Numbered from the stretch's first letter, positions 7,046-13,498 are shown. The stretch is DNA of 17,784 nt from JAICYJ01 sp036263035 (GCA_036263035.1 DATAHR010000216.1:1-17784); one strand, 5' to 3'. The notes: generated by a model from the letters alone, not told the origin. Numbers and translations are program-made.

Positions 7046-7458
7046 AGAAGGCTCCCCAGGACGACGCCGAAGACGGCATGGCTGGCCACCTCCTGCGCCG
7101 CGACTCGAGGGTCGCGCGCCAGGGGTGGCCAGTCGCCGTTTCGGACGTCCGGATGCAGGCGGTCGACGATCAGCATCGTCGGCCACAGCACAGCGTTCTC
7201 GAACTGGGCGGCGACGACCGCCTGGCGCACACCGCGGCCGCCCAGCCGGTCAAACGCCACGCCGAACATGGCGCCGTTCATCAGGTGCACCGCCAACCCG
7301 ACCGGCCTCCAGGCCGACTCCGGCGCGAGCATCCGTCCGACCAGCCGCAGCTCCGTGTGCGGTCCGCCGAACGCGCGCCGCCACACGGGCTCCACCGCCA
7401 CCCACACCGCTGCTGCCGTGATGCCGGCGGCCGCCGCGCGCACCGTTCGTCGTCGCAT
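7042..7458 (-). CDS. Small hydrophobic membrane protein, function unknown
   Basis: Not recognised. The protein has 138 residues with about four hydrophobic stretches: AAAAGITAAAVWVAV near the N-terminus, HLMNGAMFGVAF, the middle AQFENAVLWPTMLIV, and HAVFGVVLGSLL at the extreme C-terminus. It is probably a small integral membrane protein. Recurrent charged or aromatic positions (EPVWRRAFGG, DRLHPDVRNGDWPPL) suggest a real folded family rather than a random ORF. The ATG at 7458 has no Shine-Dalgarno but has TAGCCT exactly 6 bases upstream, so translation is probably leaderless. It is divergent from the photolyase gene with a shared 22-base promoter, so the two are probably expressed together. 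It is convergent with, and overlaps, the efflux gene at the 3' end. Confidence 0.72.
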   Translation of the reverse strand: MRRRTVRAAAAGITAAAVWVAVEPVWRRAFGGPHTELRLVGRMLAPESAWRPVGLAVHLMNGAMFGVAFDRLGGRGVRQAVVAAQFENAVLWPTMLIVDRLHPDVRNGDWPPLARDPRVAAQEVASHAVFGVVLGSLL

Positions 7459-7480
7459 GCCCGCAGGCTACCCTGCCGCC
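7459..7480. promoter_or_regulatory. 22-base bidirectional promoter with overlapping -10 boxes
   Basis: AGGCTACCCT (7465-7474) contains TACCCT for the plus strand (7469-7474), six bases before the photolyase GTG at 7481. It also contains TAGCCT for the minus strand (7470-7465), six bases before the membrane-protein ATG at 7458. The two boxes share the central TA, and neither gene has a Shine-Dalgarno. Confidence 0.55.
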
Positions 7481-8797
7481 GTGACCTCGCTCGTCTGGTT
7501 CCGCAACGACCTGCGCCTCGCGGACAACCCGGCGCTGAGCGAGGCGGCCGAGCAGGGGCCGGTGGTGCCGGTCTTCATCTGGGCGCCCGAGGAGGAGGGC
7601 GGCTGGGCACCCGGCGCGGCCTCGCGCTGGTGGCTGCACCACTCACTTGTCGCACTCGACCGCGCGCTTCGGCGGCACCGCTCGCGGCTGATCGTGCGGC
7701 GCGGCCCGACCGAGGTCGCGCTGCAGGCGCTCTGCAGAGAGACCGGGGCCGAGGCGGTGCTGTGGAACCGCCGCTACGAGCCGACCGTGATCGCGCGCGA
7801 CGCGACGATGAAGCAGGCCCTGCCCGGCGCGCGCAGCCTGCCCGGCAACCTGCTCCGGGAGCCATGGGCCGTGCAGAACCGGTCGGGCGGCCCCTACCAG
7901 GTGTTCACGCCGTTCTGGCGTGCGCTCGAGTCGATGGGCGACCCCGGCACCCCACAGCCGGAGCCGTCGATCAGCAGCCCCGAGCGCTGGCCCGAGTCGC
8001 TCACCGTCGACGACCTCGGCCTGCTGCCGGATATCCCCTGGGACCAGGGCCTGGCCCGCACCTGGGCGCCGGGCGAGCAGGGCGGACTCGAGCGGCTGTC
8101 GTCATTCGCCGAGGGCGCACGCCGCTACGGGCGCGAGCGGGACATTCCCGCAGCCGAGGCGACGTCTCGGCTGTCGCCATACCTCCATCACGGTGAGGTC
8201 TCTGCCCGCCAGGTGTGGCATGCCGTGCGCGATGCCGCTGGGCGAAGCGGAGAGCCGTTCCTGCGCCAGCTGGCGTGGCGCGAGTTCGCACATCACCTGC
8301 TGTTCCACTTCCCGCACACGCCGGAGGCGCCGCTGCGCCCGGCCTTCGCCGACATGCCGTGGCGGGACGACCCCGCAGGATTGCGGGCGTGGCAGCAGGG
8401 ACGGACGGGATATGCGCTGGTCGACGCAGGCATGCGGCAGCTGTGGGAGACGGGTTGGATGCACAACCGCGTCCGGCTGGTGGCCGCGTCGTTCCTGACC
8501 AAGGACCTGCTGATCGACTGGCGGGAGGGGGCGCGCTGGTTCTGGGACACGCTGGTCGACGCCGACCTCGCGAACAACACGCTTGGCTGGCAGTGGGTTG
8601 CGGGAAGCGGCGCGGACGCCGCTCCCTACTACCGCGTCTTCAACCCCTCGGGGCAGGCCGAGCGGTTCGACGGGGACGGCCGCTATCGCGACCGGTGGCT
8701 GGACGGCGAGCTCGCCGCGCCGATCGTCGACCACGCCGCCGCACGCGAGCGCGCGCTGGCCGCCTACGCGGCGACCTCGCGCGACGGCGCCGGCTGA
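7481..8797 (+). CDS. phr: Deoxyribodipyrimidine photolyase (cryptochrome/photolyase family)
   Basis: Light-driven repair flavoprotein of 438 residues, slightly shorter than E. coli PhrB. The N-terminal antenna domain starts SLVWFRNDLRLADNPAL. The C-terminal FAD domain carries TSRLSPYLHHGEVSAR (from residue 228), LRQLAWREFAHHLL, the WMHNRVRL active-site loop (W326, N329, R330) and NNTLGWQWVAGSG (W370, W372), then DAAPYYRVFNP. These match CPD class I photolyases; a cryptochrome-like role cannot be excluded. The GTG at 7481 is favoured because TACCCT lies six bases upstream and the LVWFRNDLR strand begins at the right distance. ATG 7457 is in frame but would overlap the divergent gene's start. 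A large palindrome begins at the stop codon. Confidence 0.94.
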   Translation: MTSLVWFRNDLRLADNPALSEAAEQGPVVPVFIWAPEEEGGWAPGAASRWWLHHSLVALDRALRRHRSRLIVRRGPTEVALQALCRETGAEAVLWNRRYEPTVIARDATMKQALPGARSLPGNLLREPWAVQNRSGGPYQVFTPFWRALESMGDPGTPQPEPSISSPERWPESLTVDDLGLLPDIPWDQGLARTWAPGEQGGLERLSSFAEGARRYGRERDIPAAEATSRLSPYLHHGEVSARQVWHAVRDAAGRSGEPFLRQLAWREFAHHLLFHFPHTPEAPLRPAFADMPWRDDPAGLRAWQQGRTGYALVDAGMRQLWETGWMHNRVRLVAASFLTKDLLIDWREGARWFWDTLVDADLANNTLGWQWVAGSGADAAPYYRVFNPSGQAERFDGDGRYRDRWLDGELAAPIVDHAAARERALAAYAATSRDGAG

Positions 8798-8825
8798 CGG
8801 AAAAGTGCCGGGCACTTTTCCGTCA
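8795..8825. repeat. Perfect 15-bp-arm palindrome starting at the photolyase stop codon
   Basis: TGACGGAAAAGTGCC (8795-8809), one G, then GGCACTTTTCCGTCA (8811-8825). The stop TGA is the first three bases of the left arm. It may act as a terminator in either direction (the T4 tract is inside the arm) or be a copy of a dispersed palindromic repeat. Confidence 0.75.
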
Positions 8826-8858
8826 CCGACCGTGGCGTTGCCGCTCTGCGACACGCTG

Positions 8859-8874
8859 TTGCACATTCGTGCAA
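8859..8874. promoter_or_regulatory. Operator-like inverted repeat TTGCAC-ATTC-GTGCAA
   Basis: Perfect 6-bp arms with a 4-base centre, 33 bases before the DUF2630 ATG and directly upstream of a TACGCT (8876-8881) that could be its -10. The geometry fits a dimeric regulator, which is not identified. Confidence 0.45.
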
Positions 8875-8906
8875 GTACGCTTCCGGCACCAGAGAAGGAG
8901 CGAGGC

Positions 8907-9149
8907 ATGGCAGACAATGACGTTCACGGCATGATCGAGAGCCTCGTGCGCGAGGAGCACGAGCTCTGGGAGCGCGAGTCGGCGGGCGAGGCGAGCGACT
9001 CGGACCGCCGCCGCCTGCAGGAGATCAAGGTGCAGCTCGACCAGTACTGGGATCTGCTTCGCCAGCGCCGCGCGCTGCGTGAGTTCGGCCTGGACGACGA
9101 GTCCGCCCAGCCGCGTCGGCCGGACGTCGTGGAGAACTACGAGCAGTGA
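8907..9149 (+). CDS. DUF2630 family small protein
   Basis: Short acidic helical protein, 80 residues, matching the DUF2630 pattern: the opening DVHGMIESLVREEHELWERE, then DRRRLQEIKVQLDQYWDLLRQRRALREFG, ending with a proline-rich tail. The heptad-like spacing of leucines suggests a helical hairpin or coiled coil. The family is characteristic of Actinobacteria and has no established function. A strong AAGGAG six bases before ATG 8907 and an upstream inverted repeat give it its own promoter and leader, unlike most genes here. Its stop overlaps the GTG of the VOC gene (GTGA), so the two are co-translated. Confidence 0.88.
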   Translation: MADNDVHGMIESLVREEHELWERESAGEASDSDRRRLQEIKVQLDQYWDLLRQRRALREFGLDDESAQPRRPDVVENYEQ

Positions 9150-10075
9150 GCGACCTGCCCCCAATCGAGTCGGCAGCAGCGCCGGAGGATCCCGAGGAGC
9201 TGGAGGCGGCCGCCGCGAGCCACGGCGCGGCCCTTCCCGCCAGCATCTCGCTCGGGTCGGTGCATCTAACCGTCGCCGACCTCGAGCGCTCGCTCGACTA
9301 CTACCGCCGGGCGATCGGCCTCGAGCTTCTGGGCCAGGAGGGTGACGAGGCCTCGCTCGGTACGGGAGGGACGGAGCTTCTGCACCTCGTCGAGCAGCCG
9401 GGAGCCGCACCGGCCCACGGCCGCACCGGCCTCTACCACTTCGCCCTGCTCGTTCCCGCCCGCGCGGACCTGGCGTCCTGGCTGGCGCACGCCGCGCGCG
9501 ACCGTGTCCCCCTGGTCGGCCTCTCCGACCACTACGTCAGCGAGGCGCTCTACCTGAGCGATCCCGATGCGCACGGCATCGAGATCTACGCTGACCGCCC
9601 ACGCTCCGTGTGGGAGGGCAAGGTCGACATCCGCATGACCACGCAGCCGCTCGATGTCGACGACCTCTTCGGCGAGTTGGACGACCCGGCGACGGCGCCG
9701 TTCTCCGGACTACCCGCCGGGACGGTGATGGGCCACGTGCACCTGCGGGTGCGGGAGATCAGCGACACCGTCCGCTTCTACCGGGACGTGCTCGGCTTCG
9801 ATCTGATGGCTCAGCTCGGCTCACGTGCCGCCTTCCTCGCCGCGGGTGGCTACCACCACCACATCGGGGCGAACACCTGGGAGAGCGCCGGCGCACCCCC
9901 GCCGGACTCAGACATGGCCGCGCTGCGCCACGCCACCATCGTGCTGAACGACGACGGCGCCCGCGACGTCCTGCTCGAGCGGATCCGCCGTGAGGGCCAC
10001 GATGTCGAGCAGTCGGCCTTCGGCCCGGCGGTGCGCGACCCCTCCGGCAACCTGCTTGTGCTCGCCGCAGGCTGA
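9146..10075 (+). CDS. Two-domain VOC (glyoxalase/extradiol dioxygenase-like) protein
   Basis: A 309-residue protein with two tandem vicinal-oxygen-chelate domains, at about 36-150 and 195-307, resembling the CatE-type catechol 2,3-dioxygenases of Gram-positives. Domain 1 keeps a plausible metal triad: H40 (SVHLTV), H98 (LYHFALLVP) and E146 (GIEIYADRP). Domain 2 has H199 (HVHLRV) and a HHHIGANTW motif at 237-244, but asparagine (N302) at the acidic position, so only one full 2-His-1-Glu site may exist. Activity could be ring cleavage of a catechol or glyoxalase-type chemistry; this cannot be decided here. An N-terminal acidic, alanine-rich extension of about 30 residues precedes domain 1. It is translationally coupled to DUF2630. 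The stop codon is the loop of a perfect hairpin. Confidence 0.87.
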   Translation: MSDLPPIESAAAPEDPEELEAAAASHGAALPASISLGSVHLTVADLERSLDYYRRAIGLELLGQEGDEASLGTGGTELLHLVEQPGAAPAHGRTGLYHFALLVPARADLASWLAHAARDRVPLVGLSDHYVSEALYLSDPDAHGIEIYADRPRSVWEGKVDIRMTTQPLDVDDLFGELDDPATAPFSGLPAGTVMGHVHLRVREISDTVRFYRDVLGFDLMAQLGSRAAFLAAGGYHHHIGANTWESAGAPPPDSDMAALRHATIVLNDDGARDVLLERIRREGHDVEQSAFGPAVRDPSGNLLVLAAG

Positions 10076-10090
10076 GCCTGCGGTCTCAGC
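10065..10090. terminator. Hairpin with the VOC stop codon as its loop, between convergent genes
   Basis: CCGCAGGC (10065-10072), TGA stop as loop (10073-10075), GCCTGCGG (10076-10083): a perfect 8-bp stem. A competing stem, GCTGAG (10071-10076) with CTCAGC (10085-10090), joins the two convergent stop codons. It probably serves as a bidirectional terminator. Confidence 0.55.
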
Positions 10091-10541
10091 GGAGCGGAAT
10101 CCCTGAGACGTCGCCCTCGGGCCGCGGCCCGTGGATCCGGCGATCCGACTCCGCGATTGCAACGTCGTTGATGCTGGCCTCACGCCGGCGCATCAGACCG
10201 CTGTCGGTGAACTCCCAGTTCTCGTTGCCATACGAGCGCCACCACCGGCCGTCCGCGTCGTGCCACTCGTACTGGAAGCGCACGGCGATGCGGTTGCCGG
10301 CGAACGTCCACAGATCCTTGCGCAGCACGTAGTCAAGCTCCTTCTCCCACTTGCGCACGAGAAAGGCGCGCACCTCCTCGCGGCCGCTGAGAAACTCGTC
10401 GCGGTTGCGCCATTGCGTGTCCTCGGTGTACGCGAGCACGACGCGATCGGGGTCGCGCGTGTTCCAGGCCGCCTCGGCGGCAAGCACCTTCTGGCGCGCG
10501 GTCTCGTCGGTGAAGGGCGGGAACGGCGGACGCTCGGCCAC
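10086..10541 (-). CDS. DUF1348 family protein (SnoaL/NTF2-like fold)
   Basis: A 151-residue protein matching the DUF1348 pattern of nuclear-transport-factor-2-like folds: KVLAAEAAWNTRDPDRVVLAYTEDTQWRNRDEFLSGREEVRAFLVRKWEKE, then FQYEWHDADGRWWRSYGNENWEF and MRRREASINDVAI. Members are small soluble cone-shaped proteins found widely in bacteria, with no settled function. The GTG at 10541 is used because TAGCGT lies six bases upstream and no Shine-Dalgarno is visible. It is convergent with the VOC gene with 10 bases between stop codons, and a symmetrical hairpin covers both stops. It has a separate promoter from the dehydrogenase upstream, with a structured 180-base gap between. Confidence 0.86.
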   Translation of the reverse strand: MAERPPFPPFTDETARQKVLAAEAAWNTRDPDRVVLAYTEDTQWRNRDEFLSGREEVRAFLVRKWEKELDYVLRKDLWTFAGNRIAVRFQYEWHDADGRWWRSYGNENWEFTDSGLMRRREASINDVAIAESDRRIHGPRPEGDVSGIPLR

Positions 10542-10547
10542 GCACGC

Positions 10548-10553
10548 ACGCTA
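10548..10553 (-). promoter_or_regulatory. Putative -10 box (TAGCGT) for the leaderless DUF1348 gene
   Basis: Minus-strand TAGCGT followed by six bases and the GTG at 10541. No clear -35. Confidence 0.4.
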
Positions 10554-10561
10554 CCGCATGG

Positions 10562-10635
10562 CCGGGTCACATCCCCGGTGGTTCGCCAGGCGACGGAGAG
10601 CGCCGGTCCGGGAGGGAGGGTGGCTCGGACCGGCG
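10562..10635. repeat. Tandem stem-loops, one with a G-tract loop
   Basis: CCGGG (10562-10566) pairs with CCCGG (10574-10578). CGCCGGTCCG (10601-10610) pairs perfectly with CGGACCGGCG (10626-10635). The 15-base loop with its flanking G contains GGGAGGGAGGGTGG, three GGG tracts plus a GG at single-base spacing, close to a G-quadruplex motif. It lies between the dehydrogenase terminator and the DUF1348 promoter, and has no ORF that looks coding. Confidence 0.5.
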
Positions 10636-10650
10636 CGTCTCCGCTTCGTC

Positions 10651-10685
10651 CGGGCCCGAGGCCGCACGCACCGGCCTCGGGCCCG
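10651..10685 (-). terminator. Strong 14-bp stem-loop after the short-chain dehydrogenase
   Basis: CGGGCCCGAGGCCG (10651-10664), loop CACGCAC, CGGCCTCGGGCCCG (10672-10685): perfect pairing over 14 bp, beginning 36 bases after the minus-strand stop. No U-tract follows, as is frequent for actinobacterial hairpin terminators. Confidence 0.7.
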
Positions 10686-10721
10686 TAGGGGGCGTACGGT
10701 GCTGGACCCTGCGCGATCCGG

Positions 10722-11507
10722 CTATGCCGCCGCCCACATCGCACCGGAGGGGCCCAGCAGCGCGCTGAGCGAGCCTCCGGTCATGTTTCCGGCGGTCTCC
10801 CCGCCGTCCACCACGAACTCGGCGCCGGTCGAGAACGACGAGTCGTCGCTGGCCAGGAAGACGACCAGCTTCGCCACCTCCGATGGCTCACCGCCACGGC
10901 CAAGGGCCACGCCGCTCGTGTCCGGCGGTGCAACTGCGGTCATCTCCGTCTTGATGAACCCGGGATGCACCGAGTTCACCCGGATGCCGTGCGGGCCGAG
11001 GTCGATCGCCGCTGCCTTCGTCAGGCCGCGCACTCCGAACTTGGTCGCCACGTATGCGGACGTCCCGGGGAGCGCGATCAGGCCCTCGATCGAGGAGATG
11101 TTGACGATCGAGCCGCCACCGGCCTCCTTCATCGCCGGAACCACCGCCTGGATGCCGTTGAAGACGCCCGTCAGGTTGACCGCCAGCACCCGATCCCAGT
11201 CGTCCCTGGGATACCGGTCGACCGGCGCCGCGCCGGCGATGCCGGCATTGTTGACCAGCGTGGTGACACGTCCGTAGGTCTCGCCGGCCGTCGCCACTGC
11301 CTCGCTCCAGGAGTCCGGGTCGGTCACGTCGAGCGGGACGAACGTCGCGGCCGGTCCCATCCGAGCTGCGAGCGCCGCGCCCTCGTCCTGCAGCAGGTCA
11401 CCGATCACGACGCTGCCGCCGTGGTTGACGATCTCCTGTGCGGTTGCAGCACCGATCCCGCGGGCTCCGCCGCTGACGACCGCCACCTTTCCATTCAGCT
11501 GAGACAT
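10722..11507 (-). CDS. Short-chain dehydrogenase/reductase (classical SDR)
   Basis: NAD(P)-dependent oxidoreductase of 261 residues. Classical SDR features appear in order: the cofactor loop SGGARGIGAA (TGxxxGxG variant), LDVTD (acidic residue near the adenine), NNAG, SIVNISS with catalytic Ser, YVATK (the YxxxK pair), and HPGFIKTEMT. An acidic residue at the end of beta-2 (VVIGDLL) suggests NAD(H) preference. Overall wording resembles the 3-alpha/20-beta-hydroxysteroid dehydrogenase-like group, but the substrate is not determinable. Start ATG 11507 is supported by AAGGAG seven bases upstream, so this gene has an ordinary leader. The C-terminus has a short alanine-rich extension. A strong hairpin follows the stop. 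It is divergent from the DUF1801 gene. Confidence 0.93.
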   Translation of the reverse strand: MSQLNGKVAVVSGGARGIGAATAQEIVNHGGSVVIGDLLQDEGAALAARMGPAATFVPLDVTDPDSWSEAVATAGETYGRVTTLVNNAGIAGAAPVDRYPRDDWDRVLAVNLTGVFNGIQAVVPAMKEAGGGSIVNISSIEGLIALPGTSAYVATKFGVRGLTKAAAIDLGPHGIRVNSVHPGFIKTEMTAVAPPDTSGVALGRGGEPSEVAKLVVFLASDDSSFSTGAEFVVDGGETAGNMTGGSLSALLGPSGAMWAAA

Positions 11508-11618
11508 CGTTGGCTCCTTCTCGCTTCACTCTCAAAACCGTCGCTGGGCAGCATGGACGCCGCGGCTGCCATGACGCTGCCGCGCCGGCGGCTCTGGATG
11601 CCACGCGCTCCGGTTGGC

Positions 11619-11624
11619 TAGGCT
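11619..11624 (+). promoter_or_regulatory. Putative -10 box (TAGGCT) for the leaderless DUF1801 gene
   Basis: TAGGCT, seven bases, then ATG 11632; no Shine-Dalgarno. A convincing -35 was not found. Confidence 0.35.
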
Positions 11625-11631
11625 GCAGCGG

Positions 11632-12060
11632 ATGGCCGAGGCGAAGCGACGCACGCGCGCGAAGGGCGAGACGTTCTCCGCCGAGGAGCGGGCGGCGATG
11701 AAGGAGCGCGCCGCCGAGCTGCGGTCGAAGGGCGGCGAGGAAGAGCTGCTCGCCAAGATCGGCGAGCTTCCGGAGCCCGACCGCACGACCGCAGAGCGGC
11801 TGCATTCCGTCGTCACGACGGCCGCCCCGCACCTGGCTCCGCGCACCTGGTACGGGATGCCGGCCTACGCGAAGGATGGCAAGGTGCTCTGCTTCTTCCA
11901 GGCACGGAGCAAGTTCAAGACGCGCTACGACACGTTCGGGTTCAGCGACCGGGCCGAGCTCGACGAGGGCAGCATGTGGCCGACGGCGTTCGCGATCGAC
12001 GAGCTGACGCCGGAGGTCGAGGCCCAGATCGCTGCGCTGGTCGAGCGCGCTGCACGCTGA
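11632..12060 (+). CDS. DUF1801 / YdhG-like protein
   Basis: A 142-residue protein. The N-terminal third is highly charged and helical (KRRTRAKGETFSAEERAAMKERAAELRSKGG). The rest matches the DUF1801 (YdhG-like) domain: PEPDRTTAERLHSVVTTAAPHLAPRTWYGMPAYAKDGKVLCFFQARSKFKTRYDTFGFSD, then MWPTAFAIDELTPEVEAQIAALV. The domain is small and soluble; some relatives are described as iron-chaperone-like (Fra/YdhG), but function is not established. ATG 11632 is chosen over an in-frame TTG at 11614 because the -10-like box lies between them, giving a leaderless message. It is followed after 55 bases by the cyclase gene. Confidence 0.86.
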   Translation: MAEAKRRTRAKGETFSAEERAAMKERAAELRSKGGEEELLAKIGELPEPDRTTAERLHSVVTTAAPHLAPRTWYGMPAYAKDGKVLCFFQARSKFKTRYDTFGFSDRAELDEGSMWPTAFAIDELTPEVEAQIAALVERAAR

Positions 12061-12102
12061 TCGTCCTGTGGCCGGCGCGTCGCTGGGCCTTGCCCTTGAT
12101 GG

Positions 12103-12108
12103 GATACT
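12103..12108 (+). promoter_or_regulatory. Putative -10 box (GATACT) for the cyclase gene
   Basis: GATACT differs from TATACT by one base and is seven bases before GTG 12116. No TTGACA-like box at normal spacing. Confidence 0.4.
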
Positions 12109-12115
12109 GGCGAGG

Positions 12116-13444
12116 GTGACTCCTGGCCCGGTCAGTTACGCCTTTAATGGCGACATCGCGCTTGCATACCAGGTTGTCGGTGATGGGCCGGTCGACGTGG
12201 TGATGCTTCCCGGCTTGTTTTCGCATCTGGATGTGCAGTGGGAGGATCCGCGATTCGCCGAGTTTTTACAGGGGCTCGCTGAGGGGCATCGGCTGATCGT
12301 GACCGACCGTCGTGGGTTGGGATTGTCGGAGCGGTTTGCGCCGGATCATGTGCCGCCGATCGAGTCCCTGGTTGATGACGTGCTCGCGGTGCTCGACGCT
12401 GCCAACTCCGACACGGCGGTCGTCATCGGTTTTTGGGAGAGCGGCTTTGTTGCCCAGCTGCTCGCGGCCGCACACCCGAATCGAGTACTCGGCCTGGTAT
12501 TGGTCGACAGCTTCGCGACTGCCGTGTACACCGCAGAGACGCCGTGGCTGGACCGGGCCGAGCAGTGGCTGCGCAACGAGGCGCGCGACAGCGACTGGGG
12601 CCGTCGCCTCGGATCCGACTTCGATTATCTGTTGGATCAACGAGAGCGGGAATGGGTGCTGCGTATGCAACGGGCGTCCTGCACGCCAACTGCGCGTCTG
12701 TTCGAGGCTCGCCGGTGGCGGCTGACCGACACCCGCGGAGTGTTGGCCTCGATCCGCGTTCCAACGCTGGTGCTGCACGACGCGGATGGTGCGGATATGT
12801 CTGATCCGAGGGGCGCCCGGTTGCTGGCCGCTCGGATCAAGGATTCGCAGCTGGTTGGGTACCACGGTGGCGATGAGTTCTGGTGGCACCGGCCGTCAGG
12901 AACGATCACCACGGAGGTGAGCCGGTTCGTCCGCGGGTTGGGATCGTCTGACCCGAGCTTTGACCGGGTGCTGGCAACGGTGTTGTTTACCGACATCGTC
13001 GATTCGACGACACACGCCGCGTCCATCGGTGATAGCGCCTGGCGGAAGCTTCGCGAACGTCATGACCAGATCGTGCGCACCGAGATTGCCCGCTTCCGTG
13101 GCCAGGAGATCAAGACGATGGGTGATGGCTTCTTGGTCACGTTCGACGGGCCCGCTCGCGGCGTGCGCTGCGCCCAGGAAATCATCAGCCAGATGGCCGG
13201 TCTCGGTTTGCAGATCCGCGCCGGGCTTCACACTGGCGAGATCGAGTTGGACGGCGACGACATCACCGGCATTGGCGTCGCCATCAGCGCACGCGTGGGC
13301 GCGCTGGCAGGCCCCTCAGAGGTGCTCGTGTCACAAACCATCAGAGATCTCACGGTCGGCGCGAATCTTGTCCTCACCGATCGCGGCGAGCACCACCTGA
13401 AAGGCATCCCAGGCGCTTGGCGACTCTATGCCGTCGCCGGGTAG
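12116..13444 (+). CDS. Class III nucleotidyl cyclase fused to a degenerate alpha/beta-hydrolase domain
   Basis: A 442-residue fusion. Residues 1-275 are an alpha/beta-hydrolase-like domain (VMLPGLFSHLD, DRRGLGLSERF). At the nucleophile elbow the expected GxSxGG reads GFWESG (105-110), so Trp107 replaces Ser; the region of the catalytic His reads GGDEFWW, with Glu254. It is therefore probably a non-hydrolytic sensor. Residues 285-442 are a class III cyclase: metal-binding FTDIVDST (D293) and GDG (D337), substrate-specificity EIKTMGD (K333), and VAISAR (388-393), where the arginine R393 is kept but the transition-state Asn/His position is A389. The likely product is cAMP, with no membrane segment. 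Similar fusions are common in mycobacteria. Start GTG 12116 follows GATACT. The gene uses more A/T-ending codons than its neighbours, including a rare TTA at residue 51, hinting at recent acquisition. Confidence 0.9.
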   Translation: MTPGPVSYAFNGDIALAYQVVGDGPVDVVMLPGLFSHLDVQWEDPRFAEFLQGLAEGHRLIVTDRRGLGLSERFAPDHVPPIESLVDDVLAVLDAANSDTAVVIGFWESGFVAQLLAAAHPNRVLGLVLVDSFATAVYTAETPWLDRAEQWLRNEARDSDWGRRLGSDFDYLLDQREREWVLRMQRASCTPTARLFEARRWRLTDTRGVLASIRVPTLVLHDADGADMSDPRGARLLAARIKDSQLVGYHGGDEFWWHRPSGTITTEVSRFVRGLGSSDPSFDRVLATVLFTDIVDSTTHAASIGDSAWRKLRERHDQIVRTEIARFRGQEIKTMGDGFLVTFDGPARGVRCAQEIISQMAGLGLQIRAGLHTGEIELDGDDITGIGVAISARVGALAGPSEVLVSQTIRDLTVGANLVLTDRGEHHLKGIPGAWRLYAVAG

Positions 13445-13466
13445 CGAACGCCACCAGGACATCTCT

Positions 13467-13498
13467 CCGGTGGGCGCAAGCATCACCGGCGCCCGGTG
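13467..13498. terminator. Alternative stem-loops between convergent genes
   Basis: CCGGTG (13467-13472), CACCGG (13484-13489) and CCGGTG (13493-13498): the middle element can pair with either outer one, giving mutually exclusive hairpins. It is located between the cyclase stop (13444) and the kinase stop (13536), so it is probably a terminator. Nothing else was seen in the 91-base gap. Confidence 0.4.

Noticed and set aside
12068..12115. GTG 12068 as the start of the cyclase
   Set aside because: It lies upstream of the GATACT box and adds a 16-residue tail without family resemblance; GTG 12116 fits the leaderless spacing.
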